Position numbers and translations under genes: made by a program. From Streptomyces griseochromogenes (lineage in GTDB: Bacteria > Actinomycetota > Actinomycetes > Streptomycetales > Streptomycetaceae), in contig NZ_CP016279.1 in assembly GCF_001542625.1 (NCBI RefSeq), positions 1,178,001-1,242,000 on the forward strand: 64,000 nt of DNA, written 5' to 3'. This document shows positions 1 to 8,863 of the stretch, one piece after another. The notes under the pieces were generated by a model, which saw nothing but the letters and a program-made list of their open reading frames with translations, was not told where the DNA came from and ran no database searches. Positions within the stretch are counted from its first letter, which is position 1, and each line of letters opens with the position of its first letter.

Positions 1-2178
1 AAGGCGATGAAGGTCACGCTGACCCGCCGGGTCGACGGCGACCGCAAGGCCCTGATCACCGAGTCGACGGACTGCGCGCCGGTGGTGAGCGCGGGCAGGC
101 AGTACGACCTCGGGCTCTGGTACAAGACCACGACCCCGGACGCCGGCATCACCCTCTTCCGGCACGACGCCACCGCCGGCTGGCAGTACTGGACCGACCT
201 CAAGACCCTGGACATGGCGTCCGCCTGGACCCGGGCCACGGTCCGCACCCCCGAGGTCCCGGCCGGCACCGACCGGATCACCTGGGGCGTCTCCGTCTAC
301 GGCACCGGCTCGGCGACCACCGACGACTACACCATGGAGCAGGTCCCGGACACCCTCCCGCCCGCCCAGTGCACGGGCACGAACGACCAGTGCGCCAACG
401 GCAGCTGGTCGGTGCTGCCGACGCGGAACCCGGTCCGCTCCATGCACTCCGTCGTGCTCGACAACGGCAAGGTGCTGCTGATCGCGGGCTCCGGCAACAG
501 CGAGGAGAACTTCGACGCGGGCACTTTCACGTCCGCCGTGTACGACCCGGCGAACGGCACCTACAAGGTCATCCCCACGCCCAAGGACATGTTCTGCGCG
601 GGCCATGTGCAGCTCCAGGACGGGCGGGTGCTCGTCATGAGCGGCAACAAGGCGTACCCGGTCCCGGGCGGGCACGGCTACGAGGGGTTCAAGGACTCGT
701 ACGTCTTCGACCCGAAGACCGAGACCTACAGCAAGACCAACGACCTCAACGACGGCCACTGGTACCCCTCGGCGACCGAGCTGGGCAACGGTGACGTCAT
801 CTCCTTCGGCGGCCTGCGCGAGGACTCCACCGGCTCCGTCACCAACGAGCTGTGGTCGGACGAGGACCAGCGGTGGCTGCCGCTGTGGAAGGTCAACCAG
901 ACCTGGTCGTACTGGGGGCTGTACCCGTCGATGGTCCTCATGCAGGACGGCCGGCTCTTCTACACGGGCAGCCATGTCTTCGGGAACAACATCCCCGGCA
1001 CGGGCTCCGCGATCTACGACTACAACGCCAACACGGTCACCCGGATCCCGGGGCTGCGGGACAAGGACGAACGGGACCAGTCGGCGAGCGTGCTGCTGCC
1101 TCCGGCGCAGGACCAGAAGGTCCTCACGATCGGCGGCGGCAACATCGACTCCAACCCGGACGCGGGTCGTCTGACCGACCTGATCGACCTCAAGCAGGCG
1201 AGCCCGTCCTACATCGCCGGGCCGCCCGTCCCGCAGGGCACGGTGGACCTCGGCAACGGAAAGGTCGCCGAGACCGGCGACCAGGGCAAGATGTACGTCT
1301 CCGCCGTACTGCTGCCCGACGGCAAGGTGCTGGAGACGGGCGGCGCCCTGCACAACCGCGCCGACCCGGTGTACGAGTCCTCGGTCTACGACCCGGACAC
1401 CAACACCTTCGACCCGGTCGCCGCCGACCCCGAGTCCCGCGGCTACCACTCCTCGGCGTTCCTGCTGCCCGACGGCCGCGTGATGGCCACCGGTGACAAC
1501 CCGGGCAACGGCACCTGGAACCACAACGTGTCGATCTACACCCCGCCCTATCTCTACAAGGGCACCCGGCCGACGATCACCTCGGTGATCAACCAGGAGT
1601 GGAAGTACGGCGACACCCAGCGGATCACCGTCGACCGGCCCGTCGCCGAGGCCGAGCTGATCCGCCCGGCCGCGGTCACCCACTCCTCCGACCCCAACCA
1701 GCGGTTCGTGGATCTGCCCCTGAGCGTGGACGGCGACAACGTCGACCTCAACGTGACGAACAACCCGAACATCGCCCCGCCCGGCTGGTACATGCTCTTC
1801 GCGGTGGACGCGGGCGGGGTTCCCTCGGTGGCCCGGTGGGTGCACCTGACCGGTCCGGCGGCCCTCGGCGCGTCCGCCGCCTCGCCGCACGTCCACTCCT
1901 TCGCCGACGGACTGAAGGGCGGGACGTGGGGGCCGGGCGAGAAGCGGTCCTCCCAGAAGGTCAGCACCACGATCTCCGGGTGCGACCGGCACTACGGGTC
2001 GGTCAACGTGTGCGTGCCGACGGCGTTTCCGCCGCAGGTGAGGAAGACGGCAGCGGGGCGCTGCGCTTGGCTTCAGCGGAACCATTACGGGCGGCTGAAG
2101 GTCAACGGCGGTGATGATCCCCTTGGGTTGGACCGCGACAGGGACGGCGTTGCTTGCGGGAAGGGCGACGTGCGTTAG
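1..2178 (+). CDS. Radical-copper oxidase (galactose/glyoxal oxidase-like), 5' end outside window
   Basis: Kelch-propeller copper oxidase that would oxidise an alcohol or aldehyde to give H2O2, probably at the cell surface. The open frame runs to the left edge. The first ATG (7) falls inside a carbohydrate-binding-like beta domain (residues ~1-110), so I take the gene as 5'-partial. Numbering from that ATG, the copper ligands expected for the family are visible: Cys197 (FCAGH) and Tyr253 (HWYPS) for the thioether cofactor, Tyr480-His481 (GYHSS) and His559 (VTHSS). The C-terminal E-set domain (DUF1929) is residues ~515-615. An Excalibur-like calcium motif (DRDRDGVACG) ends the protein, an addition not found in galactose oxidase itself. 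In Streptomyces, GlxA of this family is needed for apical glycan deposition; this is a relative, not necessarily GlxA. The stop abuts the convergent gene at 2179 with no spacer. Confidence 0.85.
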   Translation, partial: KAMKVTLTRRVDGDRKALITESTDCAPVVSAGRQYDLGLWYKTTTPDAGITLFRHDATAGWQYWTDLKTLDMASAWTRATVRTPEVPAGTDRITWGVSVYGTGSATTDDYTMEQVPDTLPPAQCTGTNDQCANGSWSVLPTRNPVRSMHSVVLDNGKVLLIAGSGNSEENFDAGTFTSAVYDPANGTYKVIPTPKDMFCAGHVQLQDGRVLVMSGNKAYPVPGGHGYEGFKDSYVFDPKTETYSKTNDLNDGHWYPSATELGNGDVISFGGLREDSTGSVTNELWSDEDQRWLPLWKVNQTWSYWGLYPSMVLMQDGRLFYTGSHVFGNNIPGTGSAIYDYNANTVTRIPGLRDKDERDQSASVLLPPAQDQKVLTIGGGNIDSNPDAGRLTDLIDLKQASPSYIAGPPVPQGTVDLGNGKVAETGDQGKMYVSAVLLPDGKVLETGGALHNRADPVYESSVYDPDTNTFDPVAADPESRGYHSSAFLLPDGRVMATGDNPGNGTWNHNVSIYTPPYLYKGTRPTITSVINQEWKYGDTQRITVDRPVAEAELIRPAAVTHSSDPNQRFVDLPLSVDGDNVDLNVTNNPNIAPPGWYMLFAVDAGGVPSVARWVHLTGPAALGASAASPHVHSFADGLKGGTWGPGEKRSSQKVSTTISGCDRHYGSVNVCVPTAFPPQVRKTAAGRCAWLQRNHYGRLKVNGGDDPLGLDRDRDGVACGKGDVR

Positions 2179-2910
2179 TCACTTCCGTCCGCTGAAATCC
2201 GCCAGGGCGCGTTCCACGATCGCTTCCAGTTGGTCGTGGTGCGCGCCCTTCCAGTACGCGCGGCCGCAGTCGGTGCACTGGGCGAAGACGTCGTACGAGC
2301 GCTGCGTGCCGCCCTTGAGCTGGTCGGCGACCTCTTCCTTGGTGGCCTGCGCGAGCAGGCCGTTGCAGGCGGTGCAGCGGGTCCAGGGGCGCAGGCCGGG
2401 GGCGAAGCGGTCCAGGACGTCGCGCAGCTGGTCGTCGGGGCGGGTGCTGTAGACGTACGCCCCGGCCCACAGTTCGCGGCGGCGCAGCAGGCCCCGGTCG
2501 CGGCTGAGCATGACCCGCCTCTCCGCGGCCGAGCGTGCGGCCAGCGCCGGGTCGCCGATGTCGGTCGACTCGTACGCCGTGTCCACGCCGAGCAGACGCA
2601 GGCGGCGGGCGAGGGTGCCGAGGTGGACGTCGAGGAGGAAGCGGAGCGGGGCGCCGGGAACCCGCTGGGGCCGTTGCACCGCGCGGACCGAGACGCGCTC
2701 GTCCGCCGCCGGGATGTGGGACGTCGGCACCTCGCGGCCGTCCACCACCAGCGCGCCGACCTCCGTCAGGGGGATCCCGAGGGACTCGATCACATGGCCG
2801 AGGGTCGAGACGCCGTCCGTGCCGAGCGCGGTGGCGCGGGCGCGCCGGGCGGGCGGCACGAACAGATGCAGCGCGGGGGCGACTTCGACATGGATCTCGG
2901 GACCGTTCAC
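2179..2910 (-). CDS. Mut7-C RNase-domain protein with ubiquitin-like N-terminus
   Basis: 243 residues. Residues ~1-80 look like a ThiS/ubiquitin-type beta-grasp fold. Residues ~87-240 are a Mut7-C domain, a PIN-like fold predicted to be an RNase: FLLDVHLGTLARRLRLLG has the first acidic residue Asp94, and LSRDRG has Asp138. The domain closes with a two-pair zinc ribbon, Cys179/Cys182 and Cys212/Cys215. This arrangement is the common actinobacterial Mut7-C protein; the substrate is unknown. The stop touches the oxidase stop at 2178. The start ATG at 2910 lies 33 bases downstream of the TetR stop on the same strand, so the gene could be read through from the TetR/MFS operon. Confidence 0.8.
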   Translation of the reverse strand: MNGPEIHVEVAPALHLFVPPARRARATALGTDGVSTLGHVIESLGIPLTEVGALVVDGREVPTSHIPAADERVSVRAVQRPQRVPGAPLRFLLDVHLGTLARRLRLLGVDTAYESTDIGDPALAARSAAERRVMLSRDRGLLRRRELWAGAYVYSTRPDDQLRDVLDRFAPGLRPWTRCTACNGLLAQATKEEVADQLKGGTQRSYDVFAQCTDCGRAYWKGAHHDQLEAIVERALADFSGRK

Positions 2911-2943
2911 CTCGTCAGCATGGCATGCGGAACGGCTCGGGCC

Positions 2944-3585
2944 TCATCGGTTTTCGGTGGGCAGACCGTGTTCCAGGACGTCCAGGGCGTGGTTCATGAG
3001 GTCGTGCAGCTCGCCCTCGTGGCCGTTCTCCGCCCAGTACATGGAGACCTCCATCAGCCCGCCGATGAGGGACATCGCATACACCCGCACCTCCAGGCTG
3101 TCCGGCTCCAGACCCGAACGCTCCGCGACGGCCCGGCGCAGCAGCAGCCCGGTGGCCGCCATGCTCTCGAACATGCGGGCACGGACGGCGGGGACCTCCG
3201 CGATCAGCCTCGCCCTCAGCCGGGTCACCTCGGGCCCTTCGTTCATGCCCAGGGTGACGGCCCTGCGCATCACGTACCGCAGGGAGTGCGTGAGCGGCTC
3301 GTCCGCGGGGCGGGCGCGCAGCTCGTCCAGCAGGATCGCGTCGTACTCGTCCGTGAGGACGATGTCCTCCTTGGTCGGGAAGTAACGGAAGACGGTGGAC
3401 GGCGACACCTCCGCCCGCTCGGCGATCTGGTCGATCGTCGTGGCGTCGTAGCCCTGTTCCTCGATCAGGGCGTACGTCGCCGTGCGGATCGCCTCCCGGG
3501 TCTTGATCTTCTTGCGTTCGCGCAGGCCGAGGCGGGGTCGGTCGGCGGCGGAGGTGGGGGAGTGTGCTGCCGTCATGACCGTCAT
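2944..3585 (-). CDS. TetR-family repressor of the adjacent MFS exporter
   Basis: 213 residues. The N-terminal helix-turn-helix is around residues 38-65 (TTIDQIAERAEVSPSTVFRYF), followed by an all-helical ligand domain with no recognisable subfamily. The start is ATG 3585, because it overlaps the MFS stop as ATGA (3585-3582), the usual sign of translational coupling; a second in-frame ATG lies at 3576. The regulator is therefore second in an operon with the transporter. It probably represses the shared promoter near 5138-5187, where an inverted repeat sits on the promoter and start codon. The inducer is not predictable but is probably a substrate of the exporter. Confidence 0.88.
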   Translation of the reverse strand: MTVMTAAHSPTSAADRPRLGLRERKKIKTREAIRTATYALIEEQGYDATTIDQIAERAEVSPSTVFRYFPTKEDIVLTDEYDAILLDELRARPADEPLTHSLRYVMRRAVTLGMNEGPEVTRLRARLIAEVPAVRARMFESMAATGLLLRRAVAERSGLEPDSLEVRVYAMSLIGGLMEVSMYWAENGHEGELHDLMNHALDVLEHGLPTENR

Positions 3586-5150
3586 TGTCCGGCATCTCCC
3601 ACGGGCTCTGCCACGACCGGGGACTCCGCGCGTTCCGTGCGTCGTGCGACCGGGGTGTTGGGCAGGAGAGCGGCGGCCAGCAGTGCCGAGACGAGGGCCG
3701 CGATCGCGCACACCAGCAGGACCACGCCCATGCCGTGGACGTACGCGCTGTTCGCGGAGGCGGCGAGGTGTGCGGAGCCGGTCCTGTGCGCGATCAGGTG
3801 GGCGGCGACGACCGAGTTCCCGGCGGTGTCGGCGGCCGGTGCGGGCAGCCCGGTCACGTCGAGACGGTCCCGGAAGACGTCGGCCAGCAGGCTGCCGAGC
3901 AGGGCGATACCGATCGCGGAGCCCACCTGGCGCAGGGTCATCAGCAGACCGGAGCCGCTGCCGGCCCGGTCCCGGGGCAGGGTCGCGAGGGCGGCGGTCA
4001 TGGCGGGTACGAGGGCGAAGCCGAATCCGAGGCCCGCGAGGGAGAGCCACAGGGCGGTGAAGCCGTAACCCGAGCCGGTCGTCGTACGGCTGCCGAGCAG
4101 GGCGGCGAAGGCCAGCACGACCAGGCCCGCGCCGACCGCGGCACGCGCCCCGAAGCGCGTGGCGAGCGCGGGGGCGAACTTCGCGGCGACGGACAGGCCG
4201 AGGACCATCGGGAGCATCCGGACGCCGGTGCCGAGGGTGTCGTTGCCGAGGACGGCCTGGAGGTAGGGCGGCAGCACGAACATCAGGCCGGACAGCACGA
4301 ACATCACCAGGGTCGCGGCGACGGTGTTGAAGAGGAAGCCGCGCTGGGCGAGCAGGCTCATGTCCAGCATGGGGCGCCGCACCCGGCGCGAGCGCAGCAC
4401 CAGGGCGGTGATCAGGACCGCCGCCGCGGCGAACACGGCGAGGATCAGCGGGTCGCCCCAGCCACGGTCCGGGGCCTCGATGATCGCGTAGATGAGGGCG
4501 CCGAGCCCGATGGTGGTGAACGCGGTGGAGAGGGTGTCGACCTTGGGGGTGGCCGGGTCGCGGGTCTCGGGCAGCAGGAACACGCAGGCGAGGATGGCGA
4601 TCGCGGCCATCGGAACGTTGATCAGGAAGATCGAGCCCCACCAGAAGTGCTGGAGCAACCAGCCGCCGATGATCGGGCCCAGGGGCATGCCCAGCGCGGA
4701 CCCGGTGGAGACGAGTCCGATGGCCTTGCCCTGCTCGTCGGACGTGAACAGCGACGGCAGCACGGACAGCGCCAGCGGCATGATCAGCGCGGCGCCGACG
4801 CCCATCACCGCGCGGGCGGCGATCACCACGCTCACGCTGCCGGCCAGGGTGCCCAGTGCCGAGCCGGCCAGGAAGACCACGAGTCCGGTGATCAGCATCA
4901 GCCGCCGCCCGAACCGGTCGCCGAGCAGCCCTGCCGGGAGCATCAGCGCGGCGAAGACGATGACGTACGCGTCCGCCATCCACTGCTGCTGACCGGTCGT
5001 GGCGCCGAGCTCGCCGGCCATGGTCGGCAGCGCCACGTTGAGGATCGTCGTGTCGAAGCCGAGCACCAGCATGCTCGCGATCAGAGCTCCGAGAGCCCAC
5101 CAACGGCGGGGATCGCGTCGTGTGTCGTCGATATGAGTGATAGTAGCCAT
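3582..5150 (-). CDS. MFS drug exporter, DHA2 (EmrB/QacA) 14-TM family
   Basis: 522 residues with about 14 hydrophobic segments, typical of DHA2 proton-drug antiporters in the cytoplasmic membrane. The loop after TM2 carries motif A (GLLGDRFGRR). The region around residues 150-165 (GPIIGGWLLQHFWWG) resembles motif C of antiporters, whose function is efflux of hydrophobic compounds. ATG 5150 is chosen because the conserved N-terminus (RRWWALGALI) follows closely. It has no ribosome site, and a -10-like hexamer ends 6 nt upstream, suggesting a leaderless message. The TetR gene follows with a 4-nt overlap. The substrate is unknown. Confidence 0.88.
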   Translation of the reverse strand: MATITHIDDTRRDPRRWWALGALIASMLVLGFDTTILNVALPTMAGELGATTGQQQWMADAYVIVFAALMLPAGLLGDRFGRRLMLITGLVVFLAGSALGTLAGSVSVVIAARAVMGVGAALIMPLALSVLPSLFTSDEQGKAIGLVSTGSALGMPLGPIIGGWLLQHFWWGSIFLINVPMAAIAILACVFLLPETRDPATPKVDTLSTAFTTIGLGALIYAIIEAPDRGWGDPLILAVFAAAAVLITALVLRSRRVRRPMLDMSLLAQRGFLFNTVAATLVMFVLSGLMFVLPPYLQAVLGNDTLGTGVRMLPMVLGLSVAAKFAPALATRFGARAAVGAGLVVLAFAALLGSRTTTGSGYGFTALWLSLAGLGFGFALVPAMTAALATLPRDRAGSGSGLLMTLRQVGSAIGIALLGSLLADVFRDRLDVTGLPAPAADTAGNSVVAAHLIAHRTGSAHLAASANSAYVHGMGVVLLVCAIAALVSALLAAALLPNTPVARRTERAESPVVAEPVGDAGQ

Positions 5151-5187
5151 GAAATGAGAGTAGCTATCAAAATGTAGAGGCTGTCAA
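5138..5187 (-). promoter_or_regulatory. Promoter and candidate TetR operator of the MFS-tetR operon
   Basis: Read on the minus strand, a perfect -35 TTGACA (5187-5182) is followed by candidate -10 hexamers TAGCTA (15-bp spacing) or TACTCT (5162-5157, 19-bp spacing). An inverted repeat with 6-bp perfect arms, TGATAG (5138-5143) and CTATCA (5164-5169), covers the -10 region and the start codon. No Shine-Dalgarno lies before ATG 5150. The repeat is the best candidate for the operator of the TetR protein encoded downstream. Confidence 0.55.
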
Positions 5188-5213
5188 TGGATGGTGGGTG
5201 GCAGGCATGAAAA

Positions 5214-5241
5214 ATGGCCACGGCTGGTGAGCCGTGGCCAT
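5214..5241 (-). terminator. Rho-independent terminator after the hemolysin III gene
   Basis: A perfect 12-bp stem (ATGGCCACGGCT, 5214-5225, with its complement at 5230-5241) and a GGTG loop. On the minus strand it is followed by TTTT, so it has the classical form. It lies 14 bp past the stop of the gene ending at 5256. Confidence 0.85.
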
Positions 5242-5255
5242 GGGAGCGGGAGGGG

Positions 5256-5978
5256 TTACGCGTGCTGGTACGCCACCAGTGAGATGCCGACGTAGTGGAC
5301 GACGAAGGCGGCGAGTGTGAAGGAGTGGAACACCTCGTGGAAGCCGAACCAGCGCGGTGACGGGTTCGGCCGCTTGATGCCGTAGATCACGCCCCCGGCG
5401 CTGTAGAGGAGGCCGCCGACGATCACCAGGACCAGGACGGCGATGCCGCCGGTGCGCATGAAGTCGGGCAGGAAGAAGACGGCCGCCCAGCCCATCGCTA
5501 TGTAACAGGGGGTGTAGAGCCAGCGCGGTGCGCCGACCCAGAAGACACGGAAGACGATGCCCGCGGCGGCCGCGGCCCAGATGCCCCACAGCAGCCACTG
5601 GCCCTTGGCGCCGGGCAGGAGCAGCAGGGTCAGCGGGGTGTAGGTGCCCGCGATGATCAGGAAGATGTTGGCGTGGTCGAGGCGGCGCAGGATGCCGTCC
5701 ATCCTGGGGCTCCAGTTGCCCCGGTGGTACAGCGCGCTGACCCCGAAGAGCAGGCAGGCCGTCAGGACGTAGATCCCGCAGGCGACACGGCCTCGGCTGG
5801 AGTCGGCGAGTGCGGTGAGCACGAGGCCCGCGACGAGTACGGCCGGAAACATGCCGAGGTGCAGCCAGCCGCGGAGTCTGGGCTTGGCCGGATGCGGCAG
5901 GGAGGGCGCGGCGGGATCGCGGCCGTCGGCCGGCGTGTCCGTAGGCGCGTCGGGGGCGGACGCAGTCATGCGGGGCAT
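5256..5978 (-). CDS. Hemolysin III / PAQR-family membrane protein
   Basis: 240 residues with seven predicted membrane segments after a 30-residue Pro/Ala-rich cytoplasmic leader. The PAQR signature residues are present: SALYHRGNW with a conserved His, RLDHANIFLIIAGTYTP with a conserved Asp, and the C-terminal FHEVFHSFTLAAFVVHYV with three His. In adiponectin receptors these bind zinc for a ceramidase-like activity. The bacterial role is uncertain, and the name hemolysin III is historical. ATG 5978 is chosen; ATG 5969 is also possible and neither has a strong ribosome site. The gene stands alone, with its own terminator at 5214-5241. Confidence 0.88.
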   Translation of the reverse strand: MPRMTASAPDAPTDTPADGRDPAAPSLPHPAKPRLRGWLHLGMFPAVLVAGLVLTALADSSRGRVACGIYVLTACLLFGVSALYHRGNWSPRMDGILRRLDHANIFLIIAGTYTPLTLLLLPGAKGQWLLWGIWAAAAAGIVFRVFWVGAPRWLYTPCYIAMGWAAVFFLPDFMRTGGIAVLVLVIVGGLLYSAGGVIYGIKRPNPSPRWFGFHEVFHSFTLAAFVVHYVGISLVAYQHA

Positions 5979-6136
5979 GGTACCTACGCCACCGTAAGTC
6001 GCGTGTCAGAGCGCGCTGGTGAGCGTACACAACGCAAAAAGTCCTTCCGCTGAACTCCACGTGGACGCAAAGAATCACGGAAACCGTGGGATTCCTCACG
6101 TCGCTCACCTGTGATGCCCTCTGGACAGATGGGCAC

Positions 6137-6142
6137 TAGAAT
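6137..6142 (+). promoter_or_regulatory. Candidate -10 box for pckG
   Basis: The 271-bp gap 5979-6249 separates divergent genes and must hold both promoters. The best hexamer toward pckG is TAGAAT (6137-6142). A TGGACA lies only 9 bp upstream, too close to be its -35, so this is a weak call. I see no other structure in the gap. Confidence 0.3.
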
Positions 6143-6249
6143 CGGATGATCAAATGAGTGCGGTCGGCACCGGATGAGCGGGCTACGAAGCATCCGGGTC
6201 GCAGCCCCCACGGGGCGACAAGACAAAAATCCCTCAATTAGGAGCAATC

Positions 6250-8073
6250 GTGGCGCGCGACATCGCGGCTCCCACCGGCGTCCCCACCAACCACCAGGAA
6301 TTGATCTCGTGGGTCAACGAGATCGCCGAACTGACGCAGCCGGACAGTGTGGTCTGGTGTGACGGATCCGAGGCCGAGTACGAGCGCCTCAGCGAGGAGC
6401 TCGTCCGCAGGGGAACCTTCAAGAAGCTCGACCCGATCAAGCGCCCGCACTCCTACTACGCCGCCTCCGACCCCACCGACGTCGCGCGCGTCGAGGACCG
6501 GACCTTCATCTGCTCCGAGAAGGAGCAGGACGCGGGCCCGACCAACCACTGGAAGGACCCCGCCGAGATGCGGGAGATCTTCGCCGGTGAGCAGGGCCTG
6601 TTCCGCGGTTCGATGAAGGGCCGGACGATGTACGTCGTCCCGTTCTGCATGGGTCCGCTCGGCTCCCCGCTGTCCGCGATCGGCGTGGAGATCACCGACT
6701 CCGCCTATGTCGCCGTCTCCATGCGCACGATGACGCGCATGGGCCAGGCCGTCCTGGACGAGCTGGGCGACAGCGGCTTCTTCGTCAAGGCTGTGCACTC
6801 GCTCGGCGCCCCGCTGGAGCCCGGCCAGGCGGACGTCCCCTGGCCGTGCAACCGGACCAAGTACATCTCCCACTTCCCGGAGAGCCGCGAGATCTGGTCG
6901 TACGGCTCCGGCTACGGCGGCAACGCGCTGCTCGGCAAGAAGTGCTACGCCCTGCGTATCGCCTCCGTCATGGCCCGTGACGAGGGCTGGCTGGCCGAGC
7001 ACATGCTGATCCTCAAGCTGACCCCGCCGCAGGGCGAGTCCAAGTACGTCGCCGCCGCCTTCCCGAGCGCCTGCGGCAAGACCAACCTCGCCATGCTGGA
7101 GCCCACGGTCTCCGGCTGGACCGTGGAGACCATCGGCGACGACATCGCCTGGATGCGGTTCGGCGAGGACGGCCGGCTGTACGCGATCAACCCCGAGGCC
7201 GGCTTCTTCGGCGTCGCGCCCGGCACCGGTGAGCACACCAACGCCAACGCGATGAAGACGCTGTGGGGCAACGCGGTCTTCACCAACGTCGCGCTCACCG
7301 ACGACGGCGACGTGTGGTGGGAGGGCATGACCGAGGAACAGCCCGCCCACCTCACCGACTGGAAGGGCAACGCCTGGACGCCCGCGTCCGAGACGCCGGC
7401 CGCCCACCCCAACGCCCGCTTCACCGTCCCGGCCTCCCAGTGCCCGATCATCGCGCCGGAGTGGGAGGACCCGAAGGGCGTGCCGATCTCGGCGATCCTC
7501 TTCGGCGGCCGCCGCGCCACCGCGGTGCCGCTGGTGACGGAGTCCTTCGACTGGAACCACGGCGTCTTCCTCGGCGCCAACGTGGCCTCCGAGAAGACCG
7601 CCGCCGCCGAGGGCAAGGTCGGCGAGCTGCGCCGCGACCCGTTCGCGATGCTGCCGTTCTGCGGCTACAACATGGGCGACTACATGGCCCATTGGATCGA
7701 CGTGGCCAAGGACAAGGACCAGTCCAAGCTGCCGAAGATCTACTACGTCAACTGGTTCCGGAAGAACGACCAGGGCAAGTTCGTCTGGCCCGGCTTCGGT
7801 GAGAACAGCCGCGTCCTGAAGTGGATCGTGGACCGGCTGGACGGCAGGGCCGAGGGCGTCGAGACCCCGATCGGCGTGCTGCCGGCCAAGGGCGCGCTGG
7901 ACACCAACGGTCTCGAACTGTCCGAATCCGACCTGGACTTCCTGCTCACGGTCGACAAGGACGTCTGGCGCGAGGAGGCGGCCCTCGTCCCCGAGCACCT
8001 CAACACCTTCGGCGACCACACCCCGAAGGAGCTGTGGGACCAGTACCGCGCGCTGGTCGAGCGCCTGGGCTGA
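6250..8073 (+). CDS. pckG: Phosphoenolpyruvate carboxykinase (GTP)
   Basis: 607 residues, the normal length for GTP-dependent PEPCK. It catalyses oxaloacetate + GTP to PEP + CO2 + GDP in the cytoplasm, the gluconeogenic exit from the TCA cycle. The GTP-class signature [12 protein letters not shown] contains the P-loop (kinase-1a) near residues 275-286. Next come the kinase-2 acidic pair GDDIAWM (~297-303) and the [13 protein letters not shown] segment near 435-447. The start is GTG 6250, with GGAG 5 nt upstream (6241-6244). It is monocistronic and ends in a strong hairpin at 8150-8181. Confidence 0.97.
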   Translation: MARDIAAPTGVPTNHQELISWVNEIAELTQPDSVVWCDGSEAEYERLSEELVRRGTFKKLDPIKRPHSYYAASDPTDVARVEDRTFICSEKEQDAGPTNHWKDPAEMREIFAGEQGLFRGSMKGRTMYVVPFCMGPLGSPLSAIGVEITDSAYVAVSMRTMTRMGQAVLDELGDSGFFVKAVHSLGAPLEPGQADVPWPCNRTKYISHFPESREIWSYGSGYGGNALLGKKCYALRIASVMARDEGWLAEHMLILKLTPPQGESKYVAAAFPSACGKTNLAMLEPTVSGWTVETIGDDIAWMRFGEDGRLYAINPEAGFFGVAPGTGEHTNANAMKTLWGNAVFTNVALTDDGDVWWEGMTEEQPAHLTDWKGNAWTPASETPAAHPNARFTVPASQCPIIAPEWEDPKGVPISAILFGGRRATAVPLVTESFDWNHGVFLGANVASEKTAAAEGKVGELRRDPFAMLPFCGYNMGDYMAHWIDVAKDKDQSKLPKIYYVNWFRKNDQGKFVWPGFGENSRVLKWIVDRLDGRAEGVETPIGVLPAKGALDTNGLELSESDLDFLLTVDKDVWREEAALVPEHLNTFGDHTPKELWDQYRALVERLG

Positions 8074-8149
8074 GGCCCGCAGAAAGACTCCACGGCCGGT
8101 TGGGATGCCCTGACCAGCGATCGTCACGGCCGGCCGTGGTGACACCGTC

Positions 8150-8181
8150 GAGGGCCCCGCACAACGGCGTGCGGGGCCCTC
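8150..8181 (+). terminator. Terminator after pckG
   Basis: A perfect 13-bp stem: GAGGGCCCCGCAC (8150-8162), loop AACGGC, and the complement at 8169-8181. There is no T-run, as is common for Streptomyces hairpin terminators. It lies between convergent genes and may work in both directions. Confidence 0.75.
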
Positions 8182-8281
8182 GTCCACTTCTGTAGGCCGG
8201 CTTCCCGTCCTGTGCGGCCCGCTCGATCTGTGACCAGGTGACCTGCTCGGAAGTCGGCCGAGGCCGACGCGGTGTATGGCG

Positions 8282-8318
8282 CCCGGTCCGCGCGTCGCTG
8301 CGGTGCACGCGGACCGGG
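8282..8318 (-). terminator. Terminator for the gene ending at 8346
   Basis: An 11-bp inverted repeat, CCCGGTCCGCG (8282-8292) against its complement (8308-8318), with a 15-nt loop. It is placed 27 bp downstream of the minus-strand stop. Confidence 0.5.
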
Positions 8319-8345
8319 GCCGATCATGGGACCCCGGGAACGGGG

Positions 8346-8765
8346 TCAGTGGGCCGTGCTCAGTTCCTTCGGCTCGGCCAGTGCCGCGGCGTGCGCGTCC
8401 ATCCGCTCGGCGGCGAGGATGGCCGCCGTGGTGTCCGCCCGGGAGGCGGCGACGACCAGTGCGCGGCCCGCGAGCGCGTGGGCCCGCCGGTGCAGGGAGT
8501 CGGGTGCGCCGGCGGCGGCCGGCGCCGCCCGCAGCGGGGTGCGTCCGCCCCGCAGCCGGGCCACGTCACCGGCGAGCCGCTCGGCGGCCGTGTCCAGGTC
8601 GTCCGAGGGGGCGAGGGCGCGCAGCTCGTCGGTGACGGCGAGCAGTGCGGCGAGGTGCCCGGCGAGCTGGATGTCCAGCTCCTCCTCGCGTGACCGGTGG
8701 GGAAAGTCGGACGGGGTGCCGGCCATCGTGGTGTGGACCGACTTGGTGCGGATCGGTTCGTACAT
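8346..8765 (-). CDS. Small conserved Streptomyces protein, unknown function
   Basis: 139 residues, soluble and rich in Ala, Arg and Glu. It is predicted almost wholly helical, with heptad-like stretches at about 28-75 and 85-130; no catalytic motif or transmembrane segment is visible. The start ATG 8765 has a strong AGGAGG 8 nt upstream. That ribosome site is inside a 34-bp imperfect palindrome which also overlaps a -10 box. The gene is a lone unit between two terminators and the aminotransferase gene. I do not recognise the family. Confidence 0.75.
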   Translation of the reverse strand: MYEPIRTKSVHTTMAGTPSDFPHRSREEELDIQLAGHLAALLAVTDELRALAPSDDLDTAAERLAGDVARLRGGRTPLRAAPAAAGAPDSLHRRAHALAGRALVVAASRADTTAAILAAERMDAHAAALAEPKELSTAH

Positions 8766-8767
8766 GG

Positions 8768-8803
8768 GGATGGCCTCCTGTGCTCTGACAGGAAGCCATC
8801 CTA
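8768..8803 (-). promoter_or_regulatory. Palindrome spanning -10 box and ribosome site
   Basis: GGATGGC-c-TCCTGT (8768-8781), a 6-nt centre, then ACAGGA-a-GCCATCC (8788-8801): 13 of 14 pairs match. On the minus strand the -10-like TAGGAT (8803-8798) overlaps one arm and AGGAGG (8779-8774) lies in the other. This is either an operator or an RNA hairpin that hides the ribosome site of the gene starting at 8765. Confidence 0.5.
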
Positions 8804-8863
8804 GCTTGGATTTCGTCTAAAGTTGAGTCGTGTCACGGATTGCGGTCCGTCGGTCTCCGTCCG

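Noticed and set aside
2230..4068. Long plus-strand open frame opposite the Mut7-C/TetR/MFS genes
   Set aside because: It is an antisense shadow in GC-rich DNA: no ribosome site, composition of Arg/Gly/Ala repeats, and it lies across several clear genes.
8000..8345. Small open frames in the pckG downstream region
   Set aside because: They overlap two clear terminator hairpins and lack ribosome sites or homology.
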